NCBI GenBank assembly: GCA_963966185.1
Contig: CAWZYM010000293.1
Coordinates: 1,224,501-1,288,500 of the forward strand
Origin: Rhabditoides inermis
Lineage: Eukaryota > Nematoda > Chromadorea > Rhabditida > Rhabditidae
DNA length: 64,000 bases
Reading direction: 5' to 3'
Of the stretch, positions 1 through 12,912 are shown piece by piece. The position numbers and the translations under genes are program-made. A model generated the notes under the pieces. The model had not been told where the DNA came from. It ran no database searches and saw nothing but the letters and a program-made list of their open reading frames with translations. The first letter of the stretch is position 1. Each line of letters begins with the position of its first letter.

Positions 1-287
1 CGGAATAATCTAATTCTTTCTTGTTGGCAAGTCAGAGATGCCTCTCACCGGGAATTGATTTTTTTCACACCTGTGCCATGCAAGAAAACAGGTTGGAAAT
101 GTACAGAAACCACTTCGGAGTGATCTAATTCTTTCTTGTTGGCAAGTCAGAGATGCCTCTCACCGGAAAATGATGTTTCCACACCTGTGCCATGCAAGAA
201 AACAGGTTGAAAATGTACAGAAACCACTTCGGAATAATCTAATTCTTTCCAGTTGGCAAGTCAGCGATGCCTCTCACCGGGAATTGA

Positions 288-295
288 TTTTTTTT
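288..295 (+). repeat. 8-T run marking a diverged monomer subtype
   Basis: Eight T replace TGTTTC after GGGAATTGA, adding 2 bp. The same copy also has GGTTGGAAATG and CGGAGTAATC (or CGGAGTGATC) in place of the consensus. Equivalent runs lie at 1540-1547, 2454-2461, 3255-3262, 4507-4514, 6671-6678 and 8602-8609. Seven-T versions lie at 59-65 and 3026-3032. All are left of 8.7 kb. Linkage of the same changes shows one ancestral event spread by duplication. Confidence 0.9.
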
Positions 296-1120
296 CACAC
301 CTGTGCCATGCAAGAAAACAGGTTGGAAATGTACAGAAACTACTTCGGAGTAATCTAATTCTTTCTTGTTGGCAAGTCAGAGATGCCTCTCACCGGAAAA
401 TGATGTTTCCACACCTGTGTCATGCAAGAAAACAGGTTGAAAATGTACAGAAACCACTTCGGAATAATCTAATTCTTTCCAGTTGGCAAGTCAGCGAAGC
501 CTCTCACCGGGAAATGATGTTTCCACACCTGTGCCATGCAAGAAAACAGGTTGAAAATGTACAGAAATCACTTCGAAATAATCTAATTCTTCCCTGTTGG
601 CAAGTCAGCAATGCCTCTCACCGGGAAATGATGTTTCCACACCTGTGCCATGCAAGAAAACAGGTTGAAAATGTACAGAAACCATTTCGGAATAATCTAA
701 TTCTTCCCAGTTGGCAAGTTAGAGATGCCTCTCACCGGGAAATGATGTTTCCACACCTGTGTCATGCAAGAAAACAGGTTGAAAATGTACAGAAACCACT
801 TCGGAATAATCTAATTCTTTCTTGTTGGCAAGTCAGAGATGCCTCTCACCGGAAAATGATGTTTCCACACCTGTGCCATGCAAGAAAACAGGTTGAAAAT
901 GTACAGAAACCACTTCGGAATAATCTTATTCTTTCCAGTTGGCAAGTCAGAGATGCCTCTCACCGGGAAATGAGGTTTTCACACCTGTGCCATGCAAGAA
1001 AACAGGTTGAAAACGTACAGAAACCACTTCGGAATAATCTAGTTCTTTCCAGTTGGCAAGTCAGCAATGCCTATCACCGGGAAATGATGTTTCCACACCT
1101 GTGCCATGCAAGAAAACAGA

Positions 1121-1138
1121 TTGAAAATCCATTTCGGA
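1121..1138 (+). repeat. 9-bp deletion monomer subtype
   Basis: Nine bases (GTACAGAAA) are missing between GAAAAT and CCATTTCGG, giving a 105-bp monomer. The junction is at 1128/1129. The same deletion recurs at 4095/4096, 5347/5348, 7397/7398 and 9327/9328, always in a copy preceded by AATGCCTATCACC. It keeps the reading frame (loss of three codons). Confidence 0.9.
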
Positions 1139-1360
1139 ATAATCTAATTCTTTCCAGTTGGCAAGTCAGAGATGCCTCTCACCGGGAAATGAGGTTTTCA
1201 CACCTGTGCCATGCAAGAAAACAGGTTGAAAACGTACAGAAACCACTTCGGAATAATCTAATTCTTTCCAGTTGGCAAGTCAGCGATGCCTCTCACCGGG
1301 AAATGATGTTTCCACACCTGTGCCATGCAAGAAAACAGGTTGAAAATGTACAGAAATCAC

Positions 1361-1394
1361 TTCGAAATATCCTAATTCTTTTCTTTCCAGTTGG
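1361..1394 (+). repeat. 5-bp insertion monomer subtype
   Basis: This copy reads CGAAATATCCTAATTC then TTTTCTTTCCAG, five bases longer than the consensus ATTCTTTCCAG, probably a slippage gain in the pyrimidine run. It shifts the open frame and ends it a short way downstream. The same insertion lies at about 4343-4354 and 5595-5606. Confidence 0.88.
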
Positions 1395-2967
1395 CAAGTC
1401 AGCGATGCCTCTCACCGGGAAATGATGTTTTCACACCTGTGCCATGCAAGAAAACAGGTTGAAAATGTACAGAAACCACTTCGGAATAATCTAATTCTTT
1501 CCAGTTGGCAAGTCAGCGATGCCTCTCACCGGGAATTGATTTTTTTTCACACCTGTGCCATGCAAGAAAACAGGTTGGAAATGTACAGAAACCACTTCGG
1601 AGTAATCTAATTCTTTCTTGTTGGCAAGTCAGAGATGCCTCTCACCGGAAAATGATGTTTCCACACCTGTGTCATGCAAGAAAACAGGTTGAAAATGTAC
1701 AGAAACCACTTCGGAATAATCTAATTCTTTCCAGTTGGCAAGTCAGCGAAGCCTCTCACCGGGAAATGATGTTTCCACACCTGTGCCATGCAAGAAAACA
1801 GGTTGAAAATGTACAGAAATCACTTCGAAATAATCTAATTCTTCCCTGTTGGCAAGTCAGCAATGCCTCTCACCGGGAAATGATGTTTCCACACCTGTGC
1901 CATGCAAGAAAACAGGTTGAAAATGTACAGAAACCATTTCGGAATAATCTAATTCTTCCCAGTTGGCAAGTCAGAGATGCCTCTCACCGGGAAATGATGT
2001 TTCCACACCTGTGTCATGCAAGAAAACAGGTTGAAAATGTACAGAAACCACTTCGGAATAATCTAATTCTTTCTTGTTGGCAAGTCAGAGATGCCTCTCA
2101 CCGGAAAATGATGTTTCCACACCTGTGCCGTGCAAGAAAACAGGTGGAAAATGTACAGAAACCACTTCGGAATAATCTAATTCTTTCCAGTTGGCAAGTC
2201 AGCAATGCCTCTCACCGGGAAATGATGTTTCCACACCTGTGCCATGCAAGAGAACAGGTTGAAAATGTACAGAAATCACTTCGAAATAGTCTAATTCTTT
2301 CCAGTTGGCAAGTCAGCGATGCCTCTCACCGGGAAATGATGTTTCCACACCTGTGCCATGCAAGAAAACAGGTTGAAAATGTACAGAAACCACTTCGGAA
2401 TAATCTAATTCTTTCCAGTTGGCAAGTCAGCGATGCCTCTCACCGGGAATTGATTTTTTTTCACACCTGTGCCATGCAAGAAAACAGGTTGGAAATGTAC
2501 AGAAACCACTTCGGAGTAATCTAATTCTTTCTTGTTGGCAAGTCAGAGATGCCTCTCACCGGAAAATGATGTTTCCACACCTGTGTCATGCAAGAAAACA
2601 GGTTGAAAATGTACAGAAACCACTTCGGAATAATCTAATTCTTTCCAGTTGGCAAGTCAGCGAAGCCTCTCACCGGGAAATGATGTTTCCACACCTGTGC
2701 CATGCAAGAAAACAGGTTGAAAATGTACAGAAATCACTTCGAAATAATCTAATTCTTCCCTGTTGGCAAGTCAGCAATGCCTCTCACCGGGAAATGATGT
2801 TTCCACACCTGTGCCATGCAAGAAAACAGGTTGAAAATGTACAGAAACCATTTCGGCATAATCTAATTCTTCCCAGTTGGCAAGTCAGAGATGCCTCTCA
2901 CCGGGAAATGATGTTTCCACACCTGTGTCATGCAAGAAAACAGGTTGAAAATGTACAGAAACCACTT

Positions 2968-5095
2968 CGGAATAATCTAATTCTTTCTTGTTGGCAAGTC
3001 AGAGATGCCTCTCACCGGGAATTGATTTTTTTCACACCTGTGCCATGCAAGAAAACAGGTTGGAAATGTACAGAAACCACTTCGGAGTGATCTAATTCTT
3101 TCTTGTTGGCAAGTCAGAGATGCCTCTCACCGGAAAATGATGTTTCCACACCTGTGCCATGCAAGAAAACAGGTTGAAAATGTACAGAAACCACTTCGGA
3201 ATAATCTAATTCTTTCCAGTTGGCAAGTCAGCGATGCCTCTCACCGGGAATTGATTTTTTTTCACACCTGTGCCATGCAAGAAAACAGGTTGGAAATGTA
3301 CAGAAACTACTTCGGAGTAATCTAATTCTTTCTTGTTGGCAAGTCAGAGATGCCTCTCACCGGAAAATGATGTTTCCACACCTGTGTCATGCAAGAAAAC
3401 AGGTTGAAAATGTACAGAAACCACTTCGGAATAATCTAATTCTTTCCAGTTGGCAAGTCAGCGAAGCCTCTCACCGGGAAATGATGTTTCCACACCTGTG
3501 CCATGCAAGAAAACAGGTTGAAAATGTACAGAAATCACTTCGAAATAATCTAATTCTTCCCTGTTGGCAAGTCAGCAATGCCTCTCACCGGGAAATGATG
3601 TTTCCACACCTGTGCCATGCAAGAAAACAGGTTGAAAATGTACAGAAACCATTTCGGAATAATCTAATTCTTCCCAGTTGGCAAGTTAGAGATGCCTCTC
3701 ACCGGGAAATGATGTTTCCACACCTGTGTCATGCAAGAAAACAGGTTGAAAATGTACAGAAACCACTTCGGAATAATCTAATTCTTTCTTGTTGGCAAGT
3801 CAGAGATGCCTCTCACCGGAAAATGATGTTTCCACACCTGTGCCATGCAAGAAAACAGGTTGAAAATGTACAGAAACCACTTCGGAATAATCTTATTCTT
3901 TCCAGTTGGCAAGTCAGAGATGCCTCTCACCGGGAAATGAGGTTTTCACACCTGTGCCATGCAAGAAAACAGGTTGAAAACGTACAGAAACCACTTCGGA
4001 ATAATCTAGTTCTTTCCAGTTGGCAAGTCAGCAATGCCTATCACCGGGAAATGATGTTTCCACACCTGTGCCATGCAAGAAAACAGATTGAAAATCCATT
4101 TCGGAATAATCTAATTCTTTCCAGTTGGCAAGTCAGAGATGCCTCTCACCGGGAAATGAGGTTTTCACACCTGTGCCATGCAAGAAAACAGGTTGAAAAC
4201 GTACAGAAACCACTTCGGAATAATCTAATTCTTTCCAGTTGGCAAGTCAGCGATGCCTCTCACCGGGAAATGATGTTTCCACACCTGTGCCATGCAAGAA
4301 AACAGGTTGAAAATGTACAGAAATCACTTCGAAATATCCTAATTCTTTTCTTTCCAGTTGGCAAGTCAGCGATGCCTCTCACCGGGAAATGATGTTTTCA
4401 CACCTGTGCCATGCAAGAAAACAGGTTGAAAATGTACAGAAACCACTTCGGAATAATCTAATTCTTTCCAGTTGGCAAGTCAGCGATGCCTCTCACCGGG
4501 AATTGATTTTTTTTCACACCTGTGCCATGCAAGAAAACAGGTTGGAAATGTACAGAAACCACTTCGGAGTAATCTAATTCTTTCTTGTTGGCAAGTCAGA
4601 GATGCCTCTCACCGGAAAATGATGTTTCCACACCTGTGTCATGCAAGAAAACAGGTTGAAAATGTACAGAAACCACTTCGGAATAATCTAATTCTTTCCA
4701 GTTGGCAAGTCAGCGAAGCCTCTCACCGGGAAATGATGTTTCCACACCTGTGCCATGCAAGAAAACAGGTTGAAAATGTACAGAAATCACTTCGAAATAA
4801 TCTAATTCTTCCCTGTTGGCAAGTCAGCAATGCCTCTCACCGGGAAATGATGTTTCCACACCTGTGCCATGCAAGAAAACAGGTTGAAAATGTACAGAAA
4901 CCATTTCGGAATAATCTAATTCTTCCCAGTTGGCAAGTCAGAGATGCCTCTCACCGGGAAATGATGTTTCCACACCTGTGTCATGCAAGAAAACAGGTTG
5001 AAAATGTACAGAAACCACTTCGGAATAATCTAATTCTTTCTTGTTGGCAAGTCAGAGATGCCTCTCACCGGAAAATGATGTTTCCACACCTGTGC
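2968..5095 (+). repeat. Composite unit, copy 2 of bases 1-2128
   Basis: Repeats 1-2128 at offset 2967 with no difference in the stretches I compared. It carries the same ordered series of irregular monomers: 7-T, 8-T, 9-bp deletion, 5-bp insertion, 8-T. This is a recent segmental tandem duplication inside the satellite. Confidence 0.88.
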
Positions 5096-5723
5096 CATGC
5101 AAGAAAACAGGTTGAAAATGTACAGAAACCACTTCGGAATAATCTTATTCTTTCCAGTTGGCAAGTCAGAGATGCCTCTCACCGGGAAATGAGGTTTTCA
5201 CACCTGTGCCATGCAAGAAAACAGGTTGAAAACGTACAGAAACCACTTCGGAATAATCTAGTTCTTTCCAGTTGGCAAGTCAGCAATGCCTATCACCGGG
5301 AAATGATGTTTCCACACCTGTGCCATGCAAGAAAACAGATTGAAAATCCATTTCGGAATAATCTAATTCTTTCCAGTTGGCAAGTCAGAGATGCCTCTCA
5401 CCGGGAAATGAGGTTTTCACACCTGTGCCATGCAAGAAAACAGGTTGAAAACGTACAGAAACCACTTCGGAATAATCTAATTCTTTCCAGTTGGCAAGTC
5501 AGCGATGCCTCTCACCGGGAAATGATGTTTCCACACCTGTGCCATGCAAGAAAACAGGTTGAAAATGTACAGAAATCACTTCGAAATATCCTAATTCTTT
5601 TCTTTCCAGTTGGCAAGTCAGCGATGCCTCTCACCGGGAAATGATGTTTTCACACCTGTGCCATGCAAGAAAACAGGTTGAAAATGTACAGAAACCACTT
5701 CGGATTAATCTAATTCTTTCCAG
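3220..5723 (+). repeat. Tandem pair of an 11-monomer composite unit (1252 bp each)
   Basis: Bases 3220-4471 and 4472-5723 repeat at offset 1252, which is 11 x 114 plus 2, minus 9, plus 5 from the 8-T, deletion and insertion copies inside. The same unit also occupies 253-1504, and its beginning occupies 1505 to about 2128. GTTAGAGATG in the 3220 copy against GTCAGAGATG in the 4472 copy tells the two apart. Confidence 0.88.
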
Positions 5724-6635
5724 TTGGCAAGTCAGATATGCCTCTCACCGGGAAATGATGTTTTCACACCTGTGCCATGCAAGAAAACAGGTTGAAAATG
5801 TACAGAAACCACTTCGGAATAATCTAATTCTTTCCAGTTGGCAAGTCAGAGATGCCTCTCACCGGGAAATGATGTTTCCACACCTGTGCCATGCAAGAAA
5901 ACAGGTTGAAAATGTACAGAAACCACTTCGGAATAATCTAATTCTTTCTTGTTGGCAAGTCAGAGATGCCTCTCACCGGGAAATGATGTTTCCACACCTG
6001 TGCCGTGCAAGAAAACAGGTGGAAAATGTACAGAAACCACTTCGGAATAATCTAATTCTTTCCAGTTGGCAAGTCAGCAATGCCTCTCACCGGGAAATGA
6101 TGTTTCCACACCTGTGCCATGCAAGAAAACAGGTTGAAAATGTACAGAAACCACTTCGGAATAATCTAATTCTTCCCAGTTTGCAAGTCAGCGATGCCTC
6201 TCACCGGGAAATGATGTTTCCACACCTGTGCCATGCAAGAAAACAAGTGGAAAATGTACAGAAACCACTTCGGAATAATCTAATTCTTTCCAGTTGGCAA
6301 GTCAGAGATGCCTCTCACCGGGAAATGATGTTTCCACACCTGTGCCGTGCAAGAAAACAGGTGGAAAATGTACAGAAACCACTTCGGAATAATCTAATTC
6401 TTTCCAGTTGGCAAGTCAGCAATGCCTCTCACCGGGAAATGATGTTTCCACACCTGTGCCATGCAAGAGAACAGGTTGAAAATGTACAGAAATCACTTCG
6501 AAATAGTCTAATTCTTTCCAGTTGGCAAGTCAGCGATGCCTCTCACCGGGAAATGATGTTTCCACACCTGTGCCATGCAAGAAAACAGGTTGAAAATGTA
6601 CAGAAACCACTTCGGAATAATCTAAATCTTTCCAG

Positions 6636-8566
6636 TTGGCAAGTCAGCAATGCCTCTCACCGGGAATTGATTTTTTTTCACACCTGTGCCATGCAAGAAA
6701 ACAGGTTGGAAATGTACATAAACCACTTCGGAGTGATCTAATTCTTTCTTGTTGGCAAGTCAGAGATGCCTCTCACCGGAAAATGATGTTTCCACACCTG
6801 TGTCATGCAAGAAAACAGGTTGAAAATGTACAGAAACCACTTCGAAATAATCTAATTCTTTACAGTTGGCAAGTCAGCGAAGCCTCTCACCGGGAAATGA
6901 TGTTTCCACACCTGTGCCATGCAAGAAAACAGGTTGAAAATGTACAGAAATCACTTCGAAATAATCTAATTCTTCCCTGTTGGCAAGTCAGCAATGCCTC
7001 TCACCGGGAAATGATGTTTCCACACCTCTGCCATGCAAGAAAACAGGTTGAAAATGTACAGAAACCATTTCGGAATAATCTAATTCTTCCCAGTTGGCAA
7101 GTAAGAGATGCCTCTCACCGGGAAATGATGTTTCCACACCTGTGTCATGCAAGAAAACAGGTTGAAAATGTACAGAAACCACTTCGGAATAATCTAATTC
7201 TTTCTTGTTGGCAAGTCAGAGATGCCTCTCACCGGAAAATGATGTTTCCACACCTGTGCCATGCAAGAAAACAGGTTGAAAATGTACAGAAACCACTTCG
7301 GAATAATCTTATTCTTTCCAGTTGGCAAGTCAGCAATGCCTATCACCGGGAAATGATGTTTCCACACCTGTGCCATGCAAGAAAACAGATTGAAAATCCA
7401 TTTCGGAATAATCTAATTCTTTCCAGTTGGCAAGTCAGCGATGCCTCTCACCGGGAAATGATGTTTCCACACCTGTGCCATGCAAAAAAACAGGTTGAAA
7501 ATGTACAGAAACCACTTCGGAATAATCTAATTCTTTCCAGCTGGCAAGTCAGAGATGCCTCTCACCGGGAAATGATGTTTCCACACCTGTGCCATGCAAG
7601 AAAACAGGTTGAAAATGTACAGAAACCACTTCGGAATAATCTAATTCTTTCCAGTTGGCAAGTCAGAGATGCCTCTCACCGGGAAATGATGTTTCCACAC
7701 CTGTGCCATGCAAGAAAACAGGTTGAAAATGTACAGAAACCACTTCGGAATAATCTAATTCTTTCTTGTTGGCAAGTCAGAGATGCCTCTCACCGGGAAA
7801 TGATGTTTCCACACCTGTGCCGTGCAAGAAAACAGGTGGAAAATGTACAGAAACCACTTCGGAATAATCTAATTCTTTCCAGTTGGCAAGTCAGCAATGC
7901 CTCTCACCGGGAAATGATGTTTCCACACCTGTGTCATGCAAGAAAACAGGTTGAAAATGTACAGAAACCACTTCGGAATAATCTAATTCTTCCCAGTTTG
8001 CAAGTCAGCGATGCCTCTCACCGGGAAATGATGTTTCCACACCTGTGCCATGCAAGAAAACAGGTTGAAAATGTACAGAAACCACTTCGGAATAATCTAA
8101 TTCTTTCTTGTTGGCAAGTCAGAGATGCCTCTCACCGCGAAATGATGTTTCCACACCTGTGCCATGCAAGAAAACAGGTTGAAAATGTACAGAAACCACT
8201 TCTCAAAAATCTAATTCTTTCCAGTTGGCAAGTCAGCGATGCCTCTCACCAGGAAATGATGTTTCCACACCTGTGCCATGCAAGAAAACAGGTTGAAAAT
8301 GTACAGAAACCACTTCGGAAAAATCTAATTCTTTCCAGTTGGCAAGTCAGCGATGCCTCTCACCGGGAAATGATGTTTCCACACCTGTGCCATCCAAGAA
8401 AACAGGTTGAAAATGTACAGAAACCACTTCGGAATAATCTAACTCTTCCCAGTTGGCAAGTCAGCGATGCCTCTCACCGGGAAATGATGTTTCCACACCT
8501 GTGCCATGCAAGAAAACAGGTTGAAAATGTACAGAAACCACTTCGGAATAATCTAATTCTTTCCAG
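6636..8566 (+). repeat. 17-monomer composite unit (1931 bp), copy 1
   Basis: Matches 8567 to about 10480 at offset 1931 (17 x 114, minus 9, plus 2). Shared markers are the 8-T run, the GGAGTGATC copy, TTCTTTACAGTTGG, the 9-bp deletion copy and CATCCAAG (8391 against 10322). Private differences include TACATAAACC near 6716, CTTCTCAAAAATC near 8200 and CACCAGGAAATG near 8248. Confidence 0.82.
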
Positions 8567-10480
8567 TTGGCAAGTCAGCAATGCCTCTCACCGGGAATTG
8601 ATTTTTTTTCACACCTGTGCCATGCAAGAAAACAGGTTGGAAATGTACAGAAACCACTTCGGAGTGATCTAATTCTTTCTTGTTGGCAAGTCAGAGATGC
8701 CTCTCACCGGAAAATGATGTTTCCACACCTGTGTCATGCAAGAAAACAGGTTGAAAATGTACAGAAACCACTTCGAAATAATCTAATTCTTTACAGTTGG
8801 CAAGTCAGCGAAGCCTCTCACCGGGAAATGATGTTTCCACACCTGTGCCATGCAAGAAAACAGGTTGAAAATGTACAGAAATCACTTCGAAATAATCTAA
8901 TTCTTCCCTGTTGGCAAGTCAGCAATGCCTCTCACCGGGAAATGATGTTTCCACACCTGTGCCATGCAAGAAAACAGGTTGAAAATGTACAGAAACCATT
9001 TCGGAATAATCTAATTTTTCCCAGTTGGCAAGTAAGAGATGCCTCTCACCGGGAAATGATGTTTCCACACCTGTGTCATGCAAGAAAACAGGTTATAATG
9101 TACAGAAACCACTTCGGAATAATCTAATTCTTTCTTGTTGGCAAGTCAGAGATGCCTCTCACCGGAAAATGATGTTTCCACACCTGTGCCATGCAAGAAA
9201 ACAGGTTGAAAATGTACAGAATTCACTTCGGAATAATCTTATTCTTTCCAGTTGGCAAGTCAGCAATGCCTATCACCGGGAAATGATGTTTCCACACCTG
9301 TGCCATGCAAGAAAACAGATTGAAAATCCATTTCGGAATAATCTAATTCTTTCCAGTTGGCAAGTCAGCGATGCCTCTCACCGGGAAATGATGTTTCCAC
9401 ACCTGTGCCATGCAAAAAAAACAGGTTGAAAATGTACAGAAACCACTTCGGAATAATCTAATTCTTTCCAGTTGGCAAGTCAGAGATGCCTCTCACCGGG
9501 AAATGATGTTTCCACACCTGTGCCGTGCAAGAAAACAGGTTGAAAATGTACAGAAACCACTTCGGAATAATCTAATTCTTTCCAGTTGGCAAGTCAGAGA
9601 TGCCTCTCACCGGGAAATGATGTTTCCACACCTGTGCCATGCAAGAAAACAGGTTGAAAATGTACAGAAACCACTTCGGAATAATCTAATTCTTTCTTGT
9701 TGGCAAGTCAGAGATGCCTCTCACCGGGAAATGATGTTTCCACACCTGTGCCGTGCACGAAAACAGGTGGAAAATGTACAGAAACCACTTCGGAATAATC
9801 TAATTCTTTCCAGTTGGCAAGTCAGCAATGCCTCTCACCGGGAAATGATGTTTCCACACCTGTGCCATGCAAGAAAACAGGTTGAAAATGTACAGAAACC
9901 ACTTCGGAATAATCTAATTCTTCCCAGTTTGCAAGTCAGCGATGCCTCTCACCGGGAAATGATGTTTCCACACCTGTGCCATGCAAGAAAACAGGTTGAA
10001 AATGTACAGAAACCACTTCGGAATAATCTAATTCTTTCTTGTTGGCAAGTCAGAGATGCCTCTCACCGGGAAATGATGTTTCCACACCTGTGCCATGCAA
10101 GAAAACAGGTTGAAAATGTACAGAAACCACTTCGGAAAAATCTAATTCTTTCCAGTTGGCAAGTCAGCGATGCCTCTCACCGGGAAATGATGTTTCCACA
10201 CCTGTGCCATGCAAGAAAATAGGTTGAAAATGTACAGAAACCACTTCGGAAAAATCTAATTCTTTCCAGTTGGCAAGTCAGCGATGCCTCTCACCGGGAA
10301 ATGATGTTTCCACACCTGTGCCATCCAAGAAAACAGGTTGAAAATGTACAGAAACCACTTCGGAATAATCTAACTCTTTCCAGTTGGCAAGTCAGCGATG
10401 CCTCTCACCGGGAAATGATGTTTCCACACCTGTGCCATGCAAGAAAACAGGTTGAAAATGTACAGAAACCACTTCGGAAC
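8567..10480 (+). repeat. 17-monomer composite unit, copy 2
   Basis: Second copy of the 1931-bp unit. It has picked up its own changes: a 1-bp loss near 9091 (GGTTATAATG), a compensating extra A at 9414-9421, TGTACAGAATTCAC near 9217, and a CAG to TAG change at 10220-10222. After about 10.4 kb the order of monomer types changes and the regular 114-bp domain begins. Confidence 0.8.
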
Positions 10481-11316
10481 AATCTAATTCTTTCTTGTTG
10501 GCAAGTCAGAGATGCCTCTCACCGGGAAATGATGTTTCCACACCTGTGCCATGCAAGAAAACAGGTTGAAAATGTACAGAAACCACTACGGAATAATCTA
10601 ATTCTTTCCAGTTGGCAAGTCAGAGATGCCTCTCACCGGGAAATGATGTTTCCACACCTGTGCCATGCAAGAAAACAGGTTGAAAATGTACAGAAACCAC
10701 TTCGGAATAATCTAATTCTTTCCAGTTGGCAAGTCAGAGATGCCTCTCGCCGGGAAATGATGTTTCCACACCTGTGCCATGCAAGAAAACAGGTTGAAAA
10801 TGTACAGAAACCACTTCGGAATAATCCAATTCTTTCCAGTTGGCAAGTCAGATATGCCTCTCACCGGGAAATGATGTTTCCACACCTGTGCCATGCAAGA
10901 AAACAGGTTGAAAATGTACAGAAACCACTTCGGAACAATCTAATTCTTTCCAGTTGGCCAGTCAGCGATGCCTCTCACCGGGAAATGATGTTTCCACACT
11001 TGTGCCATGCAAGAAAACAGGTTGAAAATGTACAGAAACCACTTCGGAATATTCTAATTCTTTCTTGTTGGCAAGTCAGAGATGCCTCTCACCGGGAAAT
11101 GATGTTTCCACACCTGTGCCGTGCAAGAAAACAGGTGGAAAATGTACAGAAACCACTTCGGAACAATCTAATTCTTTCCAGTTGGCAAGTCAGCAATGCC
11201 TCTCACCGGGAAATGATGTTTCCACACCTGTGCCATGCAAGAGAACAGGTTGAAAATGTACAGAAATCACTTCGAAATAGTCTAATTCTTTCCAGTTGGC
11301 AAGTCAGCGATGCCTC

Positions 11317-12912
11317 TCACCGGGAAATGATGTTTCCACACCTGTGCCATGCAAGAAAACAGGTTGAAAATGTACAGAAACCACTTCGGAATAATCTAAT
11401 TCTTTCCAGTTTGCAAGTCAGCGATGCCTCTCACCGGGAAATGATGTTCCCACGCCTGTGCCATGCAAGAAAACAGGTTGAAAATGTACAGAAACCACTT
11501 CGGAATAATCTAATTCTTTCTTGTTGGCAAGTCAGAGATGCCTCTCACCGGAAAATGATGTTTCCACACCTGTGCCATGCAAGAAAACAGGTGGAAAATG
11601 TACAGAAACCACTTCGGAACAATCTAATTCTTTCCAGTTGGCAAGTCAGCGATGCCTCTCACCGGGAAATGATGTTTTCACACCTGTGCCATGCAAGAAA
11701 ACAGATTGAAAATGTACAGAAACCACTTCGGAATAATATAATTCTTGCCAGTTGGCAAGTCAGCGATGCCTCTCACCGGGAAATTACGTTTCCACACCTG
11801 TGCCATCCAAGAAAACAGGTTGAAAATGTACAGAAACCACTTCGGAAGAATCTAATTCTTTCCAGTTGGCAAGTCAGCGATGCCTCTCACCGGGAAATGA
11901 TGTTTCCACACCTGTGCCATGCAAGAAAACAGGTTGAAAATGTACAGAAACCACTTCGGAATAATCTAATTCTTTCTGGTTGGCAAGTCAGCGATGCCTC
12001 TAACCGGGAAATGATGTTTCCACACCTGTGCCATGCAAGAAAACAGATTGAAAATGTACAGAAACCACTTCGGAACAATCTAATTCTTTCCAGTTGGCAA
12101 GTCAGCGATGCCTCTAACCGGGAAATGATGTTTCCACACCTGTGCCATGCAAGAAAACAGGTTGAAAATGTACAGAAACCACTTCGGAATAATCTAATTC
12201 TTTCCAGTTTGCAAGTCAGCGATGCCTCTCACCGGGAAATGATGTTCCCACGCCTGTGCCATGCAAGAAAACAGGTTGAAAATGTACAGAAACCACTTCG
12301 GAATAATCTAATTCTTTCTTGTTGGCAAGTCAGAGATGCCTCTCACCGGAAAATGATGTTTCCACACCTGTGCCATGCAAGAAAACAGGTGGAAAATGTA
12401 CAGAAACCACTTCGGAACAATCTAATTCTTTCCAGTTGGCAAGTCAGCGATGCCTCTCACCGGGAAATGATGTTTTCACACCTGTGCCATGCAAGAAAAC
12501 AGATTGAAAATGTACAGAAACCACTTCGGAATAATATAATTCTTGCCAGTTGGCAAGTCAGCGATGCCTCTCACCGGGAAATTACGTTTCCACACCTGTG
12601 CCATCCAAGAAAACAGGTTGAAAATGTACAGAAACCACTTCGGAAGAATCTAATTCTTTCCAGTTGGCAAGTCAGCGATGCCTCTCACCGGGAAATGATG
12701 TTTCCACACCTGTGCCATGCAAGAAAACAGGTTGAAAATGTACAGAAACCACTTCGGAATAATCTAATTCTTTCTGGTTGGCAAGTCAGCGATGCCTCTA
12801 ACCGGGAAATGATGTTTCCACACCTGTGCCATGCAAGAAAACAGATTGAAAATGTACAGAAACCACTTCGGAACAATCTAATTCTTTCCAGTTGGCAAGT
12901 CAGCGATGCCTC
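11317..12912 (+). repeat. Tandem pair of a 7-monomer higher-order unit (798 bp each)
   Basis: Bases 11317-12114 and 12115-12912 correspond at offset 798. Each has, in order, copies marked by CAGTTTGCAAG, TTCCCACGCC, the GGAAAATG form, TTTTCACACC, AATTACGTTTCC with CATCCAAG, GGAAGAATC, and CTGGTTGG with CTCTAACCGGG. The pattern resumes in part at 13465 to about 14000. A private G to T at 12985 separates one copy from its neighbour at 13783. Confidence 0.85.

Larger units (their letters stand above)
1..2967 (+). repeat. Composite unit of 26 monomers (2967 bp), copy 1
   Basis: Bases 1-2128 recur at 2968-5095 at a constant offset of 2967 bp, including rare markers: the 7-T run at 59-65, GGAGTGATC near 116, AACTACTTCGG near 338, and GTTAGAGATG near 717. 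The offset equals 26 monomers (2964 bp) plus the net of the indels inside (+2, +2, +2, +1, -9, +5). The match stops at 2129, where this copy has CCGTGC and the other has CCATGC. Confidence 0.88.
1..10222 (+). repeat. Left sub-domain: divergent, indel-bearing monomers
   Basis: This part contains almost all the copies with larger length changes. There are seven copies with an 8-T run (+2 bp) and two with a 7-T run (+1 bp). Five copies lack 9 bp between AAAAT and CCATTTCGG. Three have a 5-bp gain near ATTCTTTTCTTTCCAG. One has a 1-bp loss at about 9091 and one a 1-bp gain at 9414-9421. The open frame is therefore broken repeatedly. Variants such as TACAGAAATCACTTCGAAAT and GCGAAGCC are also concentrated here. 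The irregular copies sit in fixed order inside composite units of 1252, 1931 and 2967 bp. The domain may be older or nearer an array edge, but no edge is visible. Confidence 0.8.

Noticed and set aside
288..295. Poly-T tails of inserted retroelements
   Set aside because: Runs are only 7-8 T, lie at the same monomer position each time, and have no target-site duplication or inserted sequence.
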